Shown piece after piece: positions 12,167 to 21,046 of a stretch of DNA of 64,000 nucleotides. This DNA comes from Falsiphaeobacter marinintestinus (GTDB taxonomy: Bacteria; Pseudomonadota; Alphaproteobacteria; Rhodobacterales; Rhodobacteraceae). Under the pieces are notes generated by a model. It was not told where the DNA came from and did no database searches. It saw only the letters and a list, made by a program, of their open reading frames with translations. Position 1 is the stretch's first letter. Every line of letters begins with the position of its first letter. The DNA lies in assembly GCF_007923355.1 (NCBI RefSeq), contig NZ_VOGO01000001.1:558001-622000 (forward strand). Direction: 5' to 3'. A program made the translations under genes and the position numbers.

Positions 12167-12666
12167 CGATGAAGCTGCTTGCCCGGATCTTCCCGCATCC
12201 TCATTTGACCATTCTGCTAACCGTCGTCTGGTTGCTTATGGTCAACAAGTTCTCGTTGAATTCTTTGGTGTTCGGCTTGTTCCTGGGCATCGTCATCCCG
12301 TTTCTCACACGTCCCTACTGGCCCGACCGCCCGCAACTGCTTAGCTGGCCGCGCGTTGTTGAATATGTGCTGGTGGTGCTGTGGGACATCGTTGTTGCGA
12401 ACTTTATCGTCGCCCGGATCGTTCTGTTCAAACCTAACGCCAAACGCTCGCCCGGATGGGTTTGCGTGCCGATCGAATTGCGCGCACCCGAGGCGATTAC
12501 CGTGCTGGCCGGGACCATTACCATGACCCCGGGCACCCTGACCGCCGACCTGTCGGACGAAGGGCACTGCCTTCTGATCCATTGCCTGGACGCGCCGGAC
12601 CCGGCTGCTATCCGGGATGAAATCAAGCAACGATACGAGCGCCGCCTGAAGGAGATTTTCGAATGA
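12163..12666 (+). CDS. mrpE: Na+/H+ antiporter subunit MrpE
   Basis: A 167-residue protein with two or three N-terminal membrane helices and a soluble C-terminal domain; the segments WPRVVEYVLVVLWDIVVANF and TITMTPGTLTADLS are typical of MrpE. The start is GTG 12163 (overlap with mrpD) or ATG 12169 two codons later; the proteins differ only by the first two residues. Its stop overlaps the mrpF start (ATGA). Confidence 0.93.
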   Translation: MTMKLLARIFPHPHLTILLTVVWLLMVNKFSLNSLVFGLFLGIVIPFLTRPYWPDRPQLLSWPRVVEYVLVVLWDIVVANFIVARIVLFKPNAKRSPGWVCVPIELRAPEAITVLAGTITMTPGTLTADLSDEGHCLLIHCLDAPDPAAIRDEIKQRYERRLKEIFE

Positions 12667-12935
12667 TCCTGACATACGCTATCTATTTCGCATTCGCCTG
12701 TTTCGGTGCCGGAATGCTGATGAACATGTGGGTCGTGATCACCGCCGAAGGCATCGGCGACCGGATCCTTGCACTTGACACAATGGTTATCAACACGATC
12801 GCCCTTATCGTGCTTTACGGCGTCAACATCGGCAGTGAGATCTTTTTCGAAGCCGCAATGATCATCGCCATGCTGGGCTTTGTGTCGACAGTGGCCTATG
12901 CGCGCTATCTGCTGCGCGGCAATATCATCGAGTGA
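12663..12935 (+). CDS. mrpF: Na+/H+ antiporter subunit MrpF
   Basis: A 90-residue protein with three membrane helices and the conserved middle segment DRILALDTMVINTIALIVLY. MrpF is an essential small subunit of the hetero-oligomeric Mrp complex. ATG 12663 overlaps the mrpE stop. The mrpG start follows seven bases after the stop. Confidence 0.93.
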   Translation: MILTYAIYFAFACFGAGMLMNMWVVITAEGIGDRILALDTMVINTIALIVLYGVNIGSEIFFEAAMIIAMLGFVSTVAYARYLLRGNIIE

Positions 12936-12942
12936 GGATGCC

Positions 12943-13314
12943 ATGGAACAGTATTTCGATATCCTGATCGCGTTCTTCCTGGTGGTTGCCGGCCTGTTTG
13001 GGTTTGTCGGGTCTTTCGGCCTGATCAAGCTGAACGATCAGATGTCACGGCTGCACGCGCCTACAAAGGCGACGACGCTGGGGGTTGGCGGTGTTTTGAT
13101 CGCGTCGATCCTGCATTCGGCAGTCAGTGAACATCACCTGTCGCTGCACGAATTGCTGATTACCTTGTTCCTGTTTCTCACCGCTCCGATCACGGCGAAC
13201 TTCATTGCCAAGGTCCATGTTCATCGGCACCAAACCCCCGAGACCCTGCCGCCAGCCGGTGAGGATTCGACCTGGGCCACGTTTATGACCGAAGACAAAG
13301 ATGACGAGTCCTGA
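12943..13314 (+). CDS. mrpG: Na+/H+ antiporter subunit MrpG
   Basis: A 123-residue protein with three helices and the family motif FGLIKLNDQMSRLHAPTKATTLG. I chose ATG 12943, preceded by GAGGA at 12934-12938; a longer in-frame start at 12880 lies inside mrpF and adds an unrelated sequence. The His-rich loop after helix three (HVHRHQ) and an acidic tail follow. Last gene of the mrp operon; selD starts 45 bp downstream, and there is no clear terminator between them. Confidence 0.93.
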   Translation: MEQYFDILIAFFLVVAGLFGFVGSFGLIKLNDQMSRLHAPTKATTLGVGGVLIASILHSAVSEHHLSLHELLITLFLFLTAPITANFIAKVHVHRHQTPETLPPAGEDSTWATFMTEDKDDES

Positions 13315-13359
13315 ACCGGCCCACCGCCCCTAGCAGCCCAACCCCGAGGAGCACGTTTC

Positions 13360-15525
13360 GTGCATCAGACACCGCTTCCCCTGACCCGCGATCTGGTTCT
13401 TGTCGGTGGCGGGCACACGCACGCGCTTGTGCTGCGAAAGTGGGGCATGACGCCGTTGCCCGGCGCGCGCGTTACTGTGATCAACCCCGGCCCCACAGCA
13501 CCCTATTCCGGGATGTTGCCGGGGTATGTCGCTGGCCACTATGACCGCGAGGCGCTGGACATTGATCTGATCCGGCTTGCCCGGTTCGCCGGTGCGCGGG
13601 TCATCGTTGGCGCTGCCGATGGCATCGATCTGACGGCCCGTGAAATCCATGTCCCGGGGCGACCGCCGGTTGCCTTCGACGTCTGTTCGATCAATGTCGG
13701 CATTACGTCTGACATGCCTGCCATCCCGGGATTTGCAGATCATGCAATTCCGGCCAAACCGCTTGGCCCTTTTGCCGAGCGATGGTCGGCGTATTTGCAG
13801 GGCGATGGCACCGCACAGGTCGCGGTGATTGGTGGTGGCGTTGCCGGGGCCGAATTGATCATGGCGATGGCATATGCCTTGCGCGCCAAGGGCCGCAAGG
13901 CGACCCTGACGCTGATCGACAATGCCACGGCGCTGAGTGCGATCGGAGAGAAAGCCGCTGCGGTCATACGCCGGACTTTCGATGATCTGGGGATCGACCT
14001 GCTGGAAAACGCATCGATCGATCGGATTGCCGCCGATCACATTCTGCTGGCCGATGGACGCTCTGTTCCGGCCGAATTCGTGACCGGGGCAGCCGGTGCA
14101 CGCCCCTATGAGTGGATCGCCGATAGCGGGCTGGCATTGCAGGACGGGTTCATCAAAGTCGACCCGATGCTGCGCAGCAGTGATCCCGCCGTGTTCGCCG
14201 CCGGGGATTGCGCCCACCTGACCGCCTCACCCCGCCCAAAGGCCGGTGTTTTTGCCGTACGCGAGGCGCCGGTACTGTTCGACAACCTGTGCGCCACATT
14301 ATCCGGCGACCCGCTTCGGACCTTCAAGCCGCAAAACGATTACCTGAAACTGATCTCGTTGGGCGGTAAGGCTGCACTGGGGGAACGGTTCGGCATGACG
14401 GTCTCGGGGCCGCTGATGTGGCGCTGGAAGGATCACATCGACCAGACGTTCATGAACCGGTTTCGGGATCTGCCGCAAATGGAGCTTCCCGAACTGCCGC
14501 CGATGCACGCCATAGGCGCGGATGTCGCGTTGGGCGACAAACTGTTGTGCGGTGGATGCGGGTCCAAGGTTGGGCGGAATGCCCTGCGCGGAGCTTTGAA
14601 ACCGTTTTCGACCCTCAGCCGCGATGATGTTACCCCGCTGGCCGGTGATGACGCCGCTCTGCTGCACATGGGGGGCACGCGGCAAGTGCTGAGTTCAGAC
14701 CACCTGCGGGCGGTGACCAACGATCCTGTGCTGATGACACGGATTGCCGCCGTCCATGCATTGGGCGACATTTGGGCGATGGGAGCAGAGCCGCAGGCGG
14801 CGACAGCCAACCTTATCCTGCCGCGCATGTCCCCTGCCCTGCAGGAGCGCACCCTGAGCGAGATCATGAGTGTCGCGACAGACGTCATGGCACAGGCCGG
14901 AGCCGACATCGTGGGTGGCCACACAACGCTGGGCGACGAACTGACCATCGGATTTGCCGTGACCGGTCTGTGTGACAATGACCCTATCACGTTAAACGGG
15001 GCAAAGCCGGGCGATGCGTTGATCCTGACCAAGCCACTGGGAAGCGGCGTGGTGATGGCAGCTGAAATGGCGGGGCTGGCGCGTGGAGACTGGGTGTCGT
15101 CGGCCTATGCCCACATGTGCCAGCCACAGGGCGAAGCCGCGCGTTTGCTGACAGGCGCCCAAGCGATGACAGATGTGACCGGGTTTGGGTTGGTCGGCCA
15201 CTTGGTGGGCCTTTGCGAGGCCTCATCCGTCGGGGCTGAACTGGATCTGGCGGCCATTCCGGTGATGGAAGGTGCGCTGGAGCTTTCGGAAAAAGGCGTG
15301 CGATCCAGCCTGTTTGACGATAACGCGGCCATCGCTCCGGCCTTGCCGACCCACGGCAAGGCGGCGCTTTTGTTCGATCCACAGACATCGGGCGGGTTGC
15401 TGGCCGCCGTCGCGCCCGATCGGGCCGATACAATTGTTGCCGCATTGCGCGAAGCCGGGTATCCGGCCGCCCGCATCGGGTCACTTACCGAAACGCCGCT
15501 TCAGCTTTCTCTCACAGGTACTTGA
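13360..15525 (+). CDS. selD: Selenide, water dikinase fused to an N-terminal FAD/NAD(P) oxidoreductase
   Basis: A 721-residue two-domain protein. Residues about 1-370 are an NDH-2-like pyridine-nucleotide-disulfide oxidoreductase: first dinucleotide fold LVLVGGGHTH, second fold AVIGGGVAGAEL, and the FAD-closing VFAAGDCAHL. Residues about 385-721 are SelD, which makes selenophosphate from selenide and ATP: the N-terminal active-site loop is CGGCGSK with Cys400 and Lys403 in the places of the catalytic Cys17 and Lys20 of E. coli; DDAALL and GGHTT are the metal/ATP loops. GTG 13360 has GAGGA ten bases before it. The active-site residue is Cys, not selenocysteine. The 3' end overlaps that of selU by 25 bp. 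The oxidoreductase half may reduce a selenium compound for the kinase half; that is inference. Confidence 0.95.
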   Translation: MHQTPLPLTRDLVLVGGGHTHALVLRKWGMTPLPGARVTVINPGPTAPYSGMLPGYVAGHYDREALDIDLIRLARFAGARVIVGAADGIDLTAREIHVPGRPPVAFDVCSINVGITSDMPAIPGFADHAIPAKPLGPFAERWSAYLQGDGTAQVAVIGGGVAGAELIMAMAYALRAKGRKATLTLIDNATALSAIGEKAAAVIRRTFDDLGIDLLENASIDRIAADHILLADGRSVPAEFVTGAAGARPYEWIADSGLALQDGFIKVDPMLRSSDPAVFAAGDCAHLTASPRPKAGVFAVREAPVLFDNLCATLSGDPLRTFKPQNDYLKLISLGGKAALGERFGMTVSGPLMWRWKDHIDQTFMNRFRDLPQMELPELPPMHAIGADVALGDKLLCGGCGSKVGRNALRGALKPFSTLSRDDVTPLAGDDAALLHMGGTRQVLSSDHLRAVTNDPVLMTRIAAVHALGDIWAMGAEPQAATANLILPRMSPALQERTLSEIMSVATDVMAQAGADIVGGHTTLGDELTIGFAVTGLCDNDPITLNGAKPGDALILTKPLGSGVVMAAEMAGLARGDWVSSAYAHMCQPQGEAARLLTGAQAMTDVTGFGLVGHLVGLCEASSVGAELDLAAIPVMEGALELSEKGVRSSLFDDNAAIAPALPTHGKAALLFDPQTSGGLLAAVAPDRADTIVAALREAGYPAARIGSLTETPLQLSLTGT

Positions 15526-16577
15526 GAGAGACGATCAACGACAGTTTCGATCTGCCCCGCAAGGGCATCAAGATCTGGCGCAGCCAGCCCGGTCGTCTGG
15601 ATCTGCGCGGCAGAAACGGCCCCAATGGCGCGCCGCGACTTTTCATAAGACGGATCATAGTGCTGTTCCATCAGCGCGCGCGTCAGCCCCGCTTTGTCGC
15701 CCGCATCGATAAAGGCCATCCAGCCGTCCACCACGGCATGGCTGCGGTGCATCCTGAGCGGGTTGAGCTTTCTGCGTAACCTGTCGGCATCCGACAGGAT
15801 GTCATCATAGGCCTGCACCAGATACCGTGTCCGGGCTTCTGTCGTGGCCATGATTTCGATCCGTGGTGCGACTTTCATCGACACCCACAGGCTGGGCGGA
15901 ATGATCCGTTCACCGATTTTGCTGGATTCCGCTTCGACCACAACCGGGCGGGCCGGGTCCAGACCATTCAGCGCCACAGCCAGCGCCGATTCGAAGGCTT
16001 TCTGGCTGGGCTGCGGGTCGGCCATTCCGCCCAGCAGAGACCCACGATGAGCGGCCAGACCTTCAAGGTCCAGCACTTGCACACCCCGCTTTGCCAGCAA
16101 ATGCAACACTTCAGTCTTGGCCGTGCCGGTATACCCGTCCAGCGCAATCAACCGATGTGGGAGAGGATCCGTATACAAAGCCTGGTTCACCAGACGACGA
16201 TAGGTGCGATAGCCACCGTTGATGACATCCGATCGCCAGCCGATCTGCCCCAGCATCCAGCCGAAAGATCCTGAACGCTGTCCGCCGCGCCAACAATAGA
16301 CCAGCGGTCGCCAGCCGCCTTCCTGATCGCGCAAAGCGGTTTCGATATGGTGTGCCGAGTTCCGAAACACCTTGGCGGCTCCGATCTTGCGGGCCAGGAA
16401 CGGGCTTTCCTGCTTATAAATCGTTCCGACCTCGGCCCTCTCTGCATTGTCCAAAACCGGCAGGTTGATCGCGCCGGGAATGTGATCCTCGGCATACTCT
16501 GCCGGGCTGCGCACGTCGATCACCGTATCAAAGCCATGTGCAAGCAGTTCGGACAGAGTTTTGAATTCCTTAGTCAT
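15501..16577 (-). CDS. mnmH: tRNA 2-selenouridine(34) synthase
   Basis: A 358-residue protein (SelU/YbbB). The N-terminal rhodanese domain carries the active Cys in VYCWRGGQRSGS, and the C-terminal domain has a P-loop GYTGTAKT, a variant with Ala for the usual Gly. It replaces sulfur by selenium in the wobble 2-thiouridine of tRNAs for Lys, Glu and Gln, using the selenophosphate made by SelD. I chose ATG 16577 (start TKEFKTLSELL); a much longer frame upstream has no family match. It is convergent with selD and overlaps it tail-to-tail, an arrangement that ties the two genes of this pathway. No selA, selB or tRNA-Sec is visible in the window. Confidence 0.93.
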   Translation of the reverse strand: MTKEFKTLSELLAHGFDTVIDVRSPAEYAEDHIPGAINLPVLDNAERAEVGTIYKQESPFLARKIGAAKVFRNSAHHIETALRDQEGGWRPLVYCWRGGQRSGSFGWMLGQIGWRSDVINGGYRTYRRLVNQALYTDPLPHRLIALDGYTGTAKTEVLHLLAKRGVQVLDLEGLAAHRGSLLGGMADPQPSQKAFESALAVALNGLDPARPVVVEAESSKIGERIIPPSLWVSMKVAPRIEIMATTEARTRYLVQAYDDILSDADRLRRKLNPLRMHRSHAVVDGWMAFIDAGDKAGLTRALMEQHYDPSYEKSRRAIGAVSAAQIQTTGLAAPDLDALAGQIETVVDRLSQVPVRES

Positions 16578-16716
16578 GCCCCGGGTCTTACAGCGCCAAC
16601 CTGCCAAGGGAAAGGCGGGGGGTTGCCTGTGACATCGGGTTTGAGCAGGACGTGGCTTGCTGCCAGGGACAGGATTGCCCAGAATAGCGCGGCTTACAGC
16701 GAGGAAAGACACCTTC

Positions 16717-17178
16717 ATGGATATCCACACCATGCCCGGCCACCTGATCCGGCGACTAAACCAGATCTCGGTCGCGTTGTTCATGGACCAGATGGAACAG
16801 GCCGGAGTGTCGTTGACCCCGGTCCAGTTTGCGGCCCTTAGTGCGATCCAGGAAAAACCCGGCATTGATCAGGCAACTGTCGCGGGCATGATTGCCTATG
16901 ACCGTGCAACTCTTGGCAAAGTGATCGACCGGCTGGATGCCCGGGGGCTGGTCGCCCGAAGCAAGTCGCGCAAAGACCGCCGCTCCAAGGAACTGACCCT
17001 GACGTCGGAAGGTGCCGCACTTCTGAAAGAAGCGCTTCCATTCGTGAAAAAGGTCCAGCCCGCCATTCTGGCTGGTCTTAGCGACGCCGAGCGGGATGTG
17101 ATCGTAGATCTGCTGCAAAAGACCACAAAGGCCGGAAATGACCACAGCCGGGCACCGTTGACGACCCCCGACCAGTGA
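16717..17178 (+). CDS. MarR-family transcriptional regulator
   Basis: A 153-residue winged-helix regulator. Residues about 30-100 hold the DNA-binding domain (IDQATVAGMIAYDRATLGKVIDRLDARGLV), followed by the basic wing SKSRKDRRSKELTLT. ATG 16717 has GAGGAAAG upstream; a longer in-frame start at 16657 is unlikely. Divergent from selU (139 bp between starts). MarR proteins usually sense small aromatic or phenolic ligands; the target here is unknown. The stop lies two bases from the stop of the convergent HMCES-like gene. Confidence 0.88.
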   Translation: MDIHTMPGHLIRRLNQISVALFMDQMEQAGVSLTPVQFAALSAIQEKPGIDQATVAGMIAYDRATLGKVIDRLDARGLVARSKSRKDRRSKELTLTSEGAALLKEALPFVKKVQPAILAGLSDAERDVIVDLLQKTTKAGNDHSRAPLTTPDQ

Positions 17179-17180
17179 CG

Positions 17181-17846
17181 TCACCCATCGTCAAACGGTT
17201 CAATCAGTTCGGGTCCACTGGCGCGGTTCGAATTCACGCGCGGATCAACGCGGTGAAACGCCAGCACCCCCTGCGCCCCCGGATGCATCAAACGGGCCGC
17301 GCCCTTGCCCTGCTCCCCCAGCCATAGCGCCCAACTGTCGGGCTCAAGGATAAGCGGCATTCGATGATGAATGCCTTTCAGATCCTCATTGGCGGCCGTG
17401 GTAACAACCGCGCAAGTCGGTATCGCGTCATCTTTGCCCCATGACTGCCAAATCGCGGCAAAAGCAATTGGCGCCGTATCTTGTCGATAGATGTACCAGG
17501 GAAGGCGGGTGCCGTCTTCCGTCTTGGTCCACTCGTAGAACCCGCTTGCAACGACAATACAGCGCCGCTCGCGGCAGGCGGCGCGAAACGCCGGCTTTTC
17601 GGCAATCGTTTCGGCCCGGGCATTGATCAGAAGCGGTCCGTCGGTGGGGCTTTTGTACCAATGCGGCAAAAATCCCCACCGCATCGGGATCAGGCTGCGC
17701 CCAGTCTGGGTACCGCGAACGACATGCACTTGCGTGGTCGGGCACACGTTGAAGTTCGGCACAGTCGGCAGGTCGTTCGCGGGTTGTGCCGCGAACAGCT
17801 GCGCCATGGCGTCGTTGGGCAGCGTAATTGCAAAGCGTCCACACAT
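17181..17846 (-). CDS. yedK: SOS response-associated peptidase family protein (HMCES/YedK), abasic-site DNA-protein crosslink protein
   Basis: A 221-residue SRAP-domain protein that caps abasic sites in single-stranded DNA by forming a thiazolidine crosslink through Cys2. All hallmark residues are present: MCGRF at the N-terminus (Cys2 after Met removal), NARAE, GFYEW with the catalytic Glu, and HHRMP with the His. The start is fixed by the need for Cys2. Length fits the family. It is monocistronic and convergent with the MarR gene. Confidence 0.95.
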   Translation of the reverse strand: MCGRFAITLPNDAMAQLFAAQPANDLPTVPNFNVCPTTQVHVVRGTQTGRSLIPMRWGFLPHWYKSPTDGPLLINARAETIAEKPAFRAACRERRCIVVASGFYEWTKTEDGTRLPWYIYRQDTAPIAFAAIWQSWGKDDAIPTCAVVTTAANEDLKGIHHRMPLILEPDSWALWLGEQGKGAARLMHPGAQGVLAFHRVDPRVNSNRASGPELIEPFDDG

Positions 17847-17891
17847 TTTTTCGCCAGTTTATTCGTCGACCCGCGTTTAACTCTCAGATCC

Positions 17892-17903
17892 GCAAAACTT
17901 TGC
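17892..17903. promoter_or_regulatory. Palindromic GCAAA-AC-TTTGC motif
   Basis: The exact palindrome lies about 45 bp before the start of the yedK-like gene (minus strand) and 49 bp before the sulfotransferase pseudogene (plus strand). The same core recurs upstream of prpE (50776-50793). ScfR/PccR-type regulators of short-chain acyl-CoA metabolism use TTTGCAAA repeats; whether this single site is used is unknown. Confidence 0.35.
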
Positions 17904-17951
17904 AAGTCGCACTCGTTGAAACTCCGAAGGGCGAGGGTTTGTTTCAAAATC

Positions 17952-19080
17952 ATGACATCACTCCACCCCATAATGCAGATACAAACCGACTTGCTCAACG
18001 GCAAGCCGAACACGGCCCTTAAAATGTCGCGGAAGTGGATGAAACGAGATCCTCGCAACCCACATTCTGTCTGGTCGAAAATGGAGATCTGGATCTTGGC
18101 GTACAGGTTTATGCCAAAACGCTGGTGCTGGACCCGGCAAATGCCGAAGCGCTCTTTCACCTTGCCGATCTGAAACCTGATCAGCGCACAGCCACTGCTG
18201 CGCATGACGCTTTGAAACGCCCCGGATTACACCTATCCGAGCGCGCCAACCGCGCTATGGCCGGGCATATGCCTTACGATAGGGATGCAGACTGGGCCCT
18301 GAACGCAGCAATCATACAGTATTTTCCGAATACCCAGAATTTACCCGATGGTCACGCAATCCCCCGGGGCCGATTTTGTTCTGGGTTTACCGCGTTCCGG
18401 AACGACCCTTGTCGAAACCATGCTCGGCCTTCATCCAACCGTCGAACCACTCGGAGAACTGGTCGCCGCTGGCCCGCTTTCTCTATCCGATCATCGAAAC
18501 CCACCAGCCCTTTGACAGTTTTCAGGCAACTGCGTTTCGACACACCTATGCACAGGCTCTCCCACAGATATCGGGCGGCAATCGTGCCTATGTCGACAAA
18601 ATGCCTGAAAACTATCGCCTGATCGGAATCCTGAAGCGATCTTTTCCGGAAAGCCGGATTATTTGCCTGCACCGTGATCCGCGCGATGTGGCGTTATCGA
18701 TGTGGCGGGGGCATTTCGCGGGTTCGGCGCTGAGCTAGACCTATGACCTTGATGCCATGGCGCATCGGTTTATCCTGTTTGCCGGGTTGATGGCCTTCTG
18801 GCCTTTTCGGTTTCCGGGTCAGATCCTGGATGTCAGCTATGAAAGCCTGGCTGCCGCGCCCCAGCAGGAAAGTGCCAGAATCGCCCGGTACTGCGATCTG
18901 GACTGGCAGCCCCAGATGGCCCGCCCGGACCTCTCAGGCGCGCCGGGTCTCACCGCAAGCGCTGCGCAGGTTCGCCAGCCGGTGCACCGAAGATCAGTTG
19001 GCAAATGACAGCATCACGCTGATATGCTTGCGCCGTATCTTGATGGGTTGGATCTGGACCTTTGGACGGGACTGAACTGC
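17952..19080 (+). pseudogene. Wrecked TPR-sulfotransferase gene, degraded copy of the intact neighbour
   Basis: Fragments of one TPR-sulfotransferase protein occur in order but in all three frames. ATG 17952 opens an N-terminal helical piece. The frame shifts near 18080-18100 to a TPR-like piece (YAKTLVLDPANAEALFHLAD). It shifts again near 18340-18366 to the PAPS-binding loop LGLPRSGTTLVETML, and again near 18470 to YVDKMPENYR and RDPRDVALSMW. A TAG at 18736-18738 stands where the intact neighbour has Tyr (GYTYDL), and a TGA at 19006-19008 stands for Trp (SVGGW). The C-terminal motif LAPYLDGLDLDLW ends the homology near 19075. There is no stop between this tail and the intact gene in the same frame. 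At least three shifts and two nonsense changes argue against sequencing error. Confidence 0.88.
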
Positions 19081-19128
19081 CGTGTAATAGCCCTTGAATT
19101 CGGGCCGTATATCTTTCAATGCTCTGAT

Positions 19129-20877
19129 ATGAGTGTTCAGTCAGATTTTGAAACCGCTGCAACCCAGTTGCGCGAAGGTCGGGCCAAATCGGCGCTGAAA
19201 ACCGCCAAAGCGGCAATAAAGCGACATAAATCGCATCCTGCTTTCCCGAACTTCGCAGGAATTGCGCTGTGCAGTCTAGATCAACACCGCGCTGCGATTC
19301 CTTTTTTTCAGAAGGCGTTGAAATTTGCGCCCGACTTTCACGACGCGCGCAAGAACCTTGCGCAGTCACTGGTGGTTCTGAACCAGTTCGAAACAGCGGC
19401 GCGGCTTCTGGAAGGTCTGGTCGGCAAGACCCCGAACGATTCTGGCGCGTGGTATCTTCTGGCGCTGGCAAGCTATGAGAATGGTATCAATGACCGTGCG
19501 CTTGAAGCGGCGGAACATGCCATCGAACTGGCACCCGGCTTCGCCCAGGCCTTCAATCTGCGCGGCCTGATCCTAGCCAGCCAGGGTCGGATCGTCGAGG
19601 CTTTGAATGATTTCCGCACGGCTATGAAATTGGCGCCCGACGATGTCGAAATCCTGCTCAACGCCAGTGAACCGCTGGCTGAACACATGCAGCATCAGGT
19701 CGCTCTGATCGCCCTTCAGCGTGCCGTGGCCATCGCGCCGGACAATACCAAGGCGCAGTACTGGCTGGCTTCGCAACACCTGTCACTGGGCGACACTGAC
19801 GCGGCCCGCGACGGATTTCGCACCGTGCTGGACCTGCGGCCAGATCACGCCGGTGCGCTTGAGCGCCTAAGCGCCCTGCAGTCGGCAGACGATAACTCTG
19901 ACCTGCTGCCGCAGATCCGCGCGGCAATGAAATCCCAACCCGCTAAAGGAACAGAACTCGCCCAGCTGAATTTTGCTGCAGGCAGGATCGAAGAGCAACT
20001 GGGGCATGACGACAAAGCAGTATCTGCGTGGGCCTCTGCGAACCGGGCTCTGTCAGTGCTCCACCCCTATGACGCCGATGAGGACAGCGCGCTAAACGAC
20101 TCCCTGCTGGCCCGTTTCAACGGAACGCAGGTGCAAAATGCAACGATGCCTGACGGTCCGCGCCCGATCTATGTGCTGGGCCTGCCAAGGTCCGGGACGT
20201 CGCTAACCGAAGCGGTGCTAAACGCGAATTCCCATGTGGTGGGCCTGGGCGAACGCAGTGCTGCGTCAATCCTGATCTATCCCTTGGTGACAAAAGAGAC
20301 ACCGTTCGATGCAATGGCAATTGCCGATTTCATTCGTCAGGACAGTGCAATGTTGCCTGAGTTTCCAGAGGGCACCACGGCCTATGTCGACAAGATGCCC
20401 GAAAATTACCGCCTCACCGGTTTTCTTCTGGCGGCCTATCCCGAGACCACGGTCATCAACGTGCAACGGGATCCACGCGACATCGCGCTGTCGATGTGGA
20501 AGGCTGGCTTCAAGGGTCAGGCACTGGGCTATACCTACGACCTGAAAGCCATGGCGCACCGGTTCAACCTGTATGCAAAGTCAATGCAGCACTGGCACAA
20601 GACTTTTCCCGGGCGGATCATCGATCTGCGGTATGAAGACATGGTTCAGGACGTACACGCCGCCAGCCAGTTGCTGGCCACACACTGCGGGCTGGAGTGG
20701 GAACCGACCATGGCCCGCCCTGACCTGAACGCCGAGCAGGTCCTGACGATGAGCGCCAGTCAACTGCGTCAGCCGGTCCATACAAGATCCGTCGGGGGGT
20801 GGCAGCGGTACGAGGCGATGCTGCAACCCTTGATCGACGGGCTGGATCCGGCGCTGTGGCCTGAACTGGACAGCTAG
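19129..20877 (+). CDS. TPR-repeat sulfotransferase
   Basis: A 582-residue protein with about eight N-terminal TPR units (residues to about 300) and a C-terminal PAPS-dependent sulfotransferase domain: 5'-phosphosulfate loop YVLGLPRSGTSLTEAVL, then DKMPENYR and the 3'-phosphate-binding INVQRDPRDIALSMW. Such proteins transfer sulfate from PAPS to an unknown protein or glycan; TPR-sulfotransferases are common in marine alphaproteobacteria. I chose ATG 19129 (MSVQSDFETAA); the frame stays open to 19024, but that upstream part is the tail of the degraded copy. The Shine-Dalgarno sequence is poor. It is the surviving member of a tandem pair. Confidence 0.87.
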   Translation: MSVQSDFETAATQLREGRAKSALKTAKAAIKRHKSHPAFPNFAGIALCSLDQHRAAIPFFQKALKFAPDFHDARKNLAQSLVVLNQFETAARLLEGLVGKTPNDSGAWYLLALASYENGINDRALEAAEHAIELAPGFAQAFNLRGLILASQGRIVEALNDFRTAMKLAPDDVEILLNASEPLAEHMQHQVALIALQRAVAIAPDNTKAQYWLASQHLSLGDTDAARDGFRTVLDLRPDHAGALERLSALQSADDNSDLLPQIRAAMKSQPAKGTELAQLNFAAGRIEEQLGHDDKAVSAWASANRALSVLHPYDADEDSALNDSLLARFNGTQVQNATMPDGPRPIYVLGLPRSGTSLTEAVLNANSHVVGLGERSAASILIYPLVTKETPFDAMAIADFIRQDSAMLPEFPEGTTAYVDKMPENYRLTGFLLAAYPETTVINVQRDPRDIALSMWKAGFKGQALGYTYDLKAMAHRFNLYAKSMQHWHKTFPGRIIDLRYEDMVQDVHAASQLLATHCGLEWEPTMARPDLNAEQVLTMSASQLRQPVHTRSVGGWQRYEAMLQPLIDGLDPALWPELDS

Positions 20878-21046
20878 ACCATAGACCTGTGGCCAGTGTC
20901 CCTGCTATTTTTCCAACAGCAAGCGACCTGACTGATAAAAGCAACAACGTCCAATCTGCTGACTATCCAGACACGCCCTTGACCGGCCCGAATGGTCCAT
21001 TGCAGACCATGCGCGCCCAACATCCCATCTTCGGGTTCAGACGCAG

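Noticed and set aside
14548-14562. Possible selenocysteine in SelD
   Set aside because: The active-site codons are TGC (Cys397 and Cys400); there is no in-frame TGA.
17224-17237. A GGTTCGAATTC stretch that looks like a tRNA T-arm
   Set aside because: No matching acceptor, D or anticodon arms are present and it lies inside the yedK-like coding sequence.
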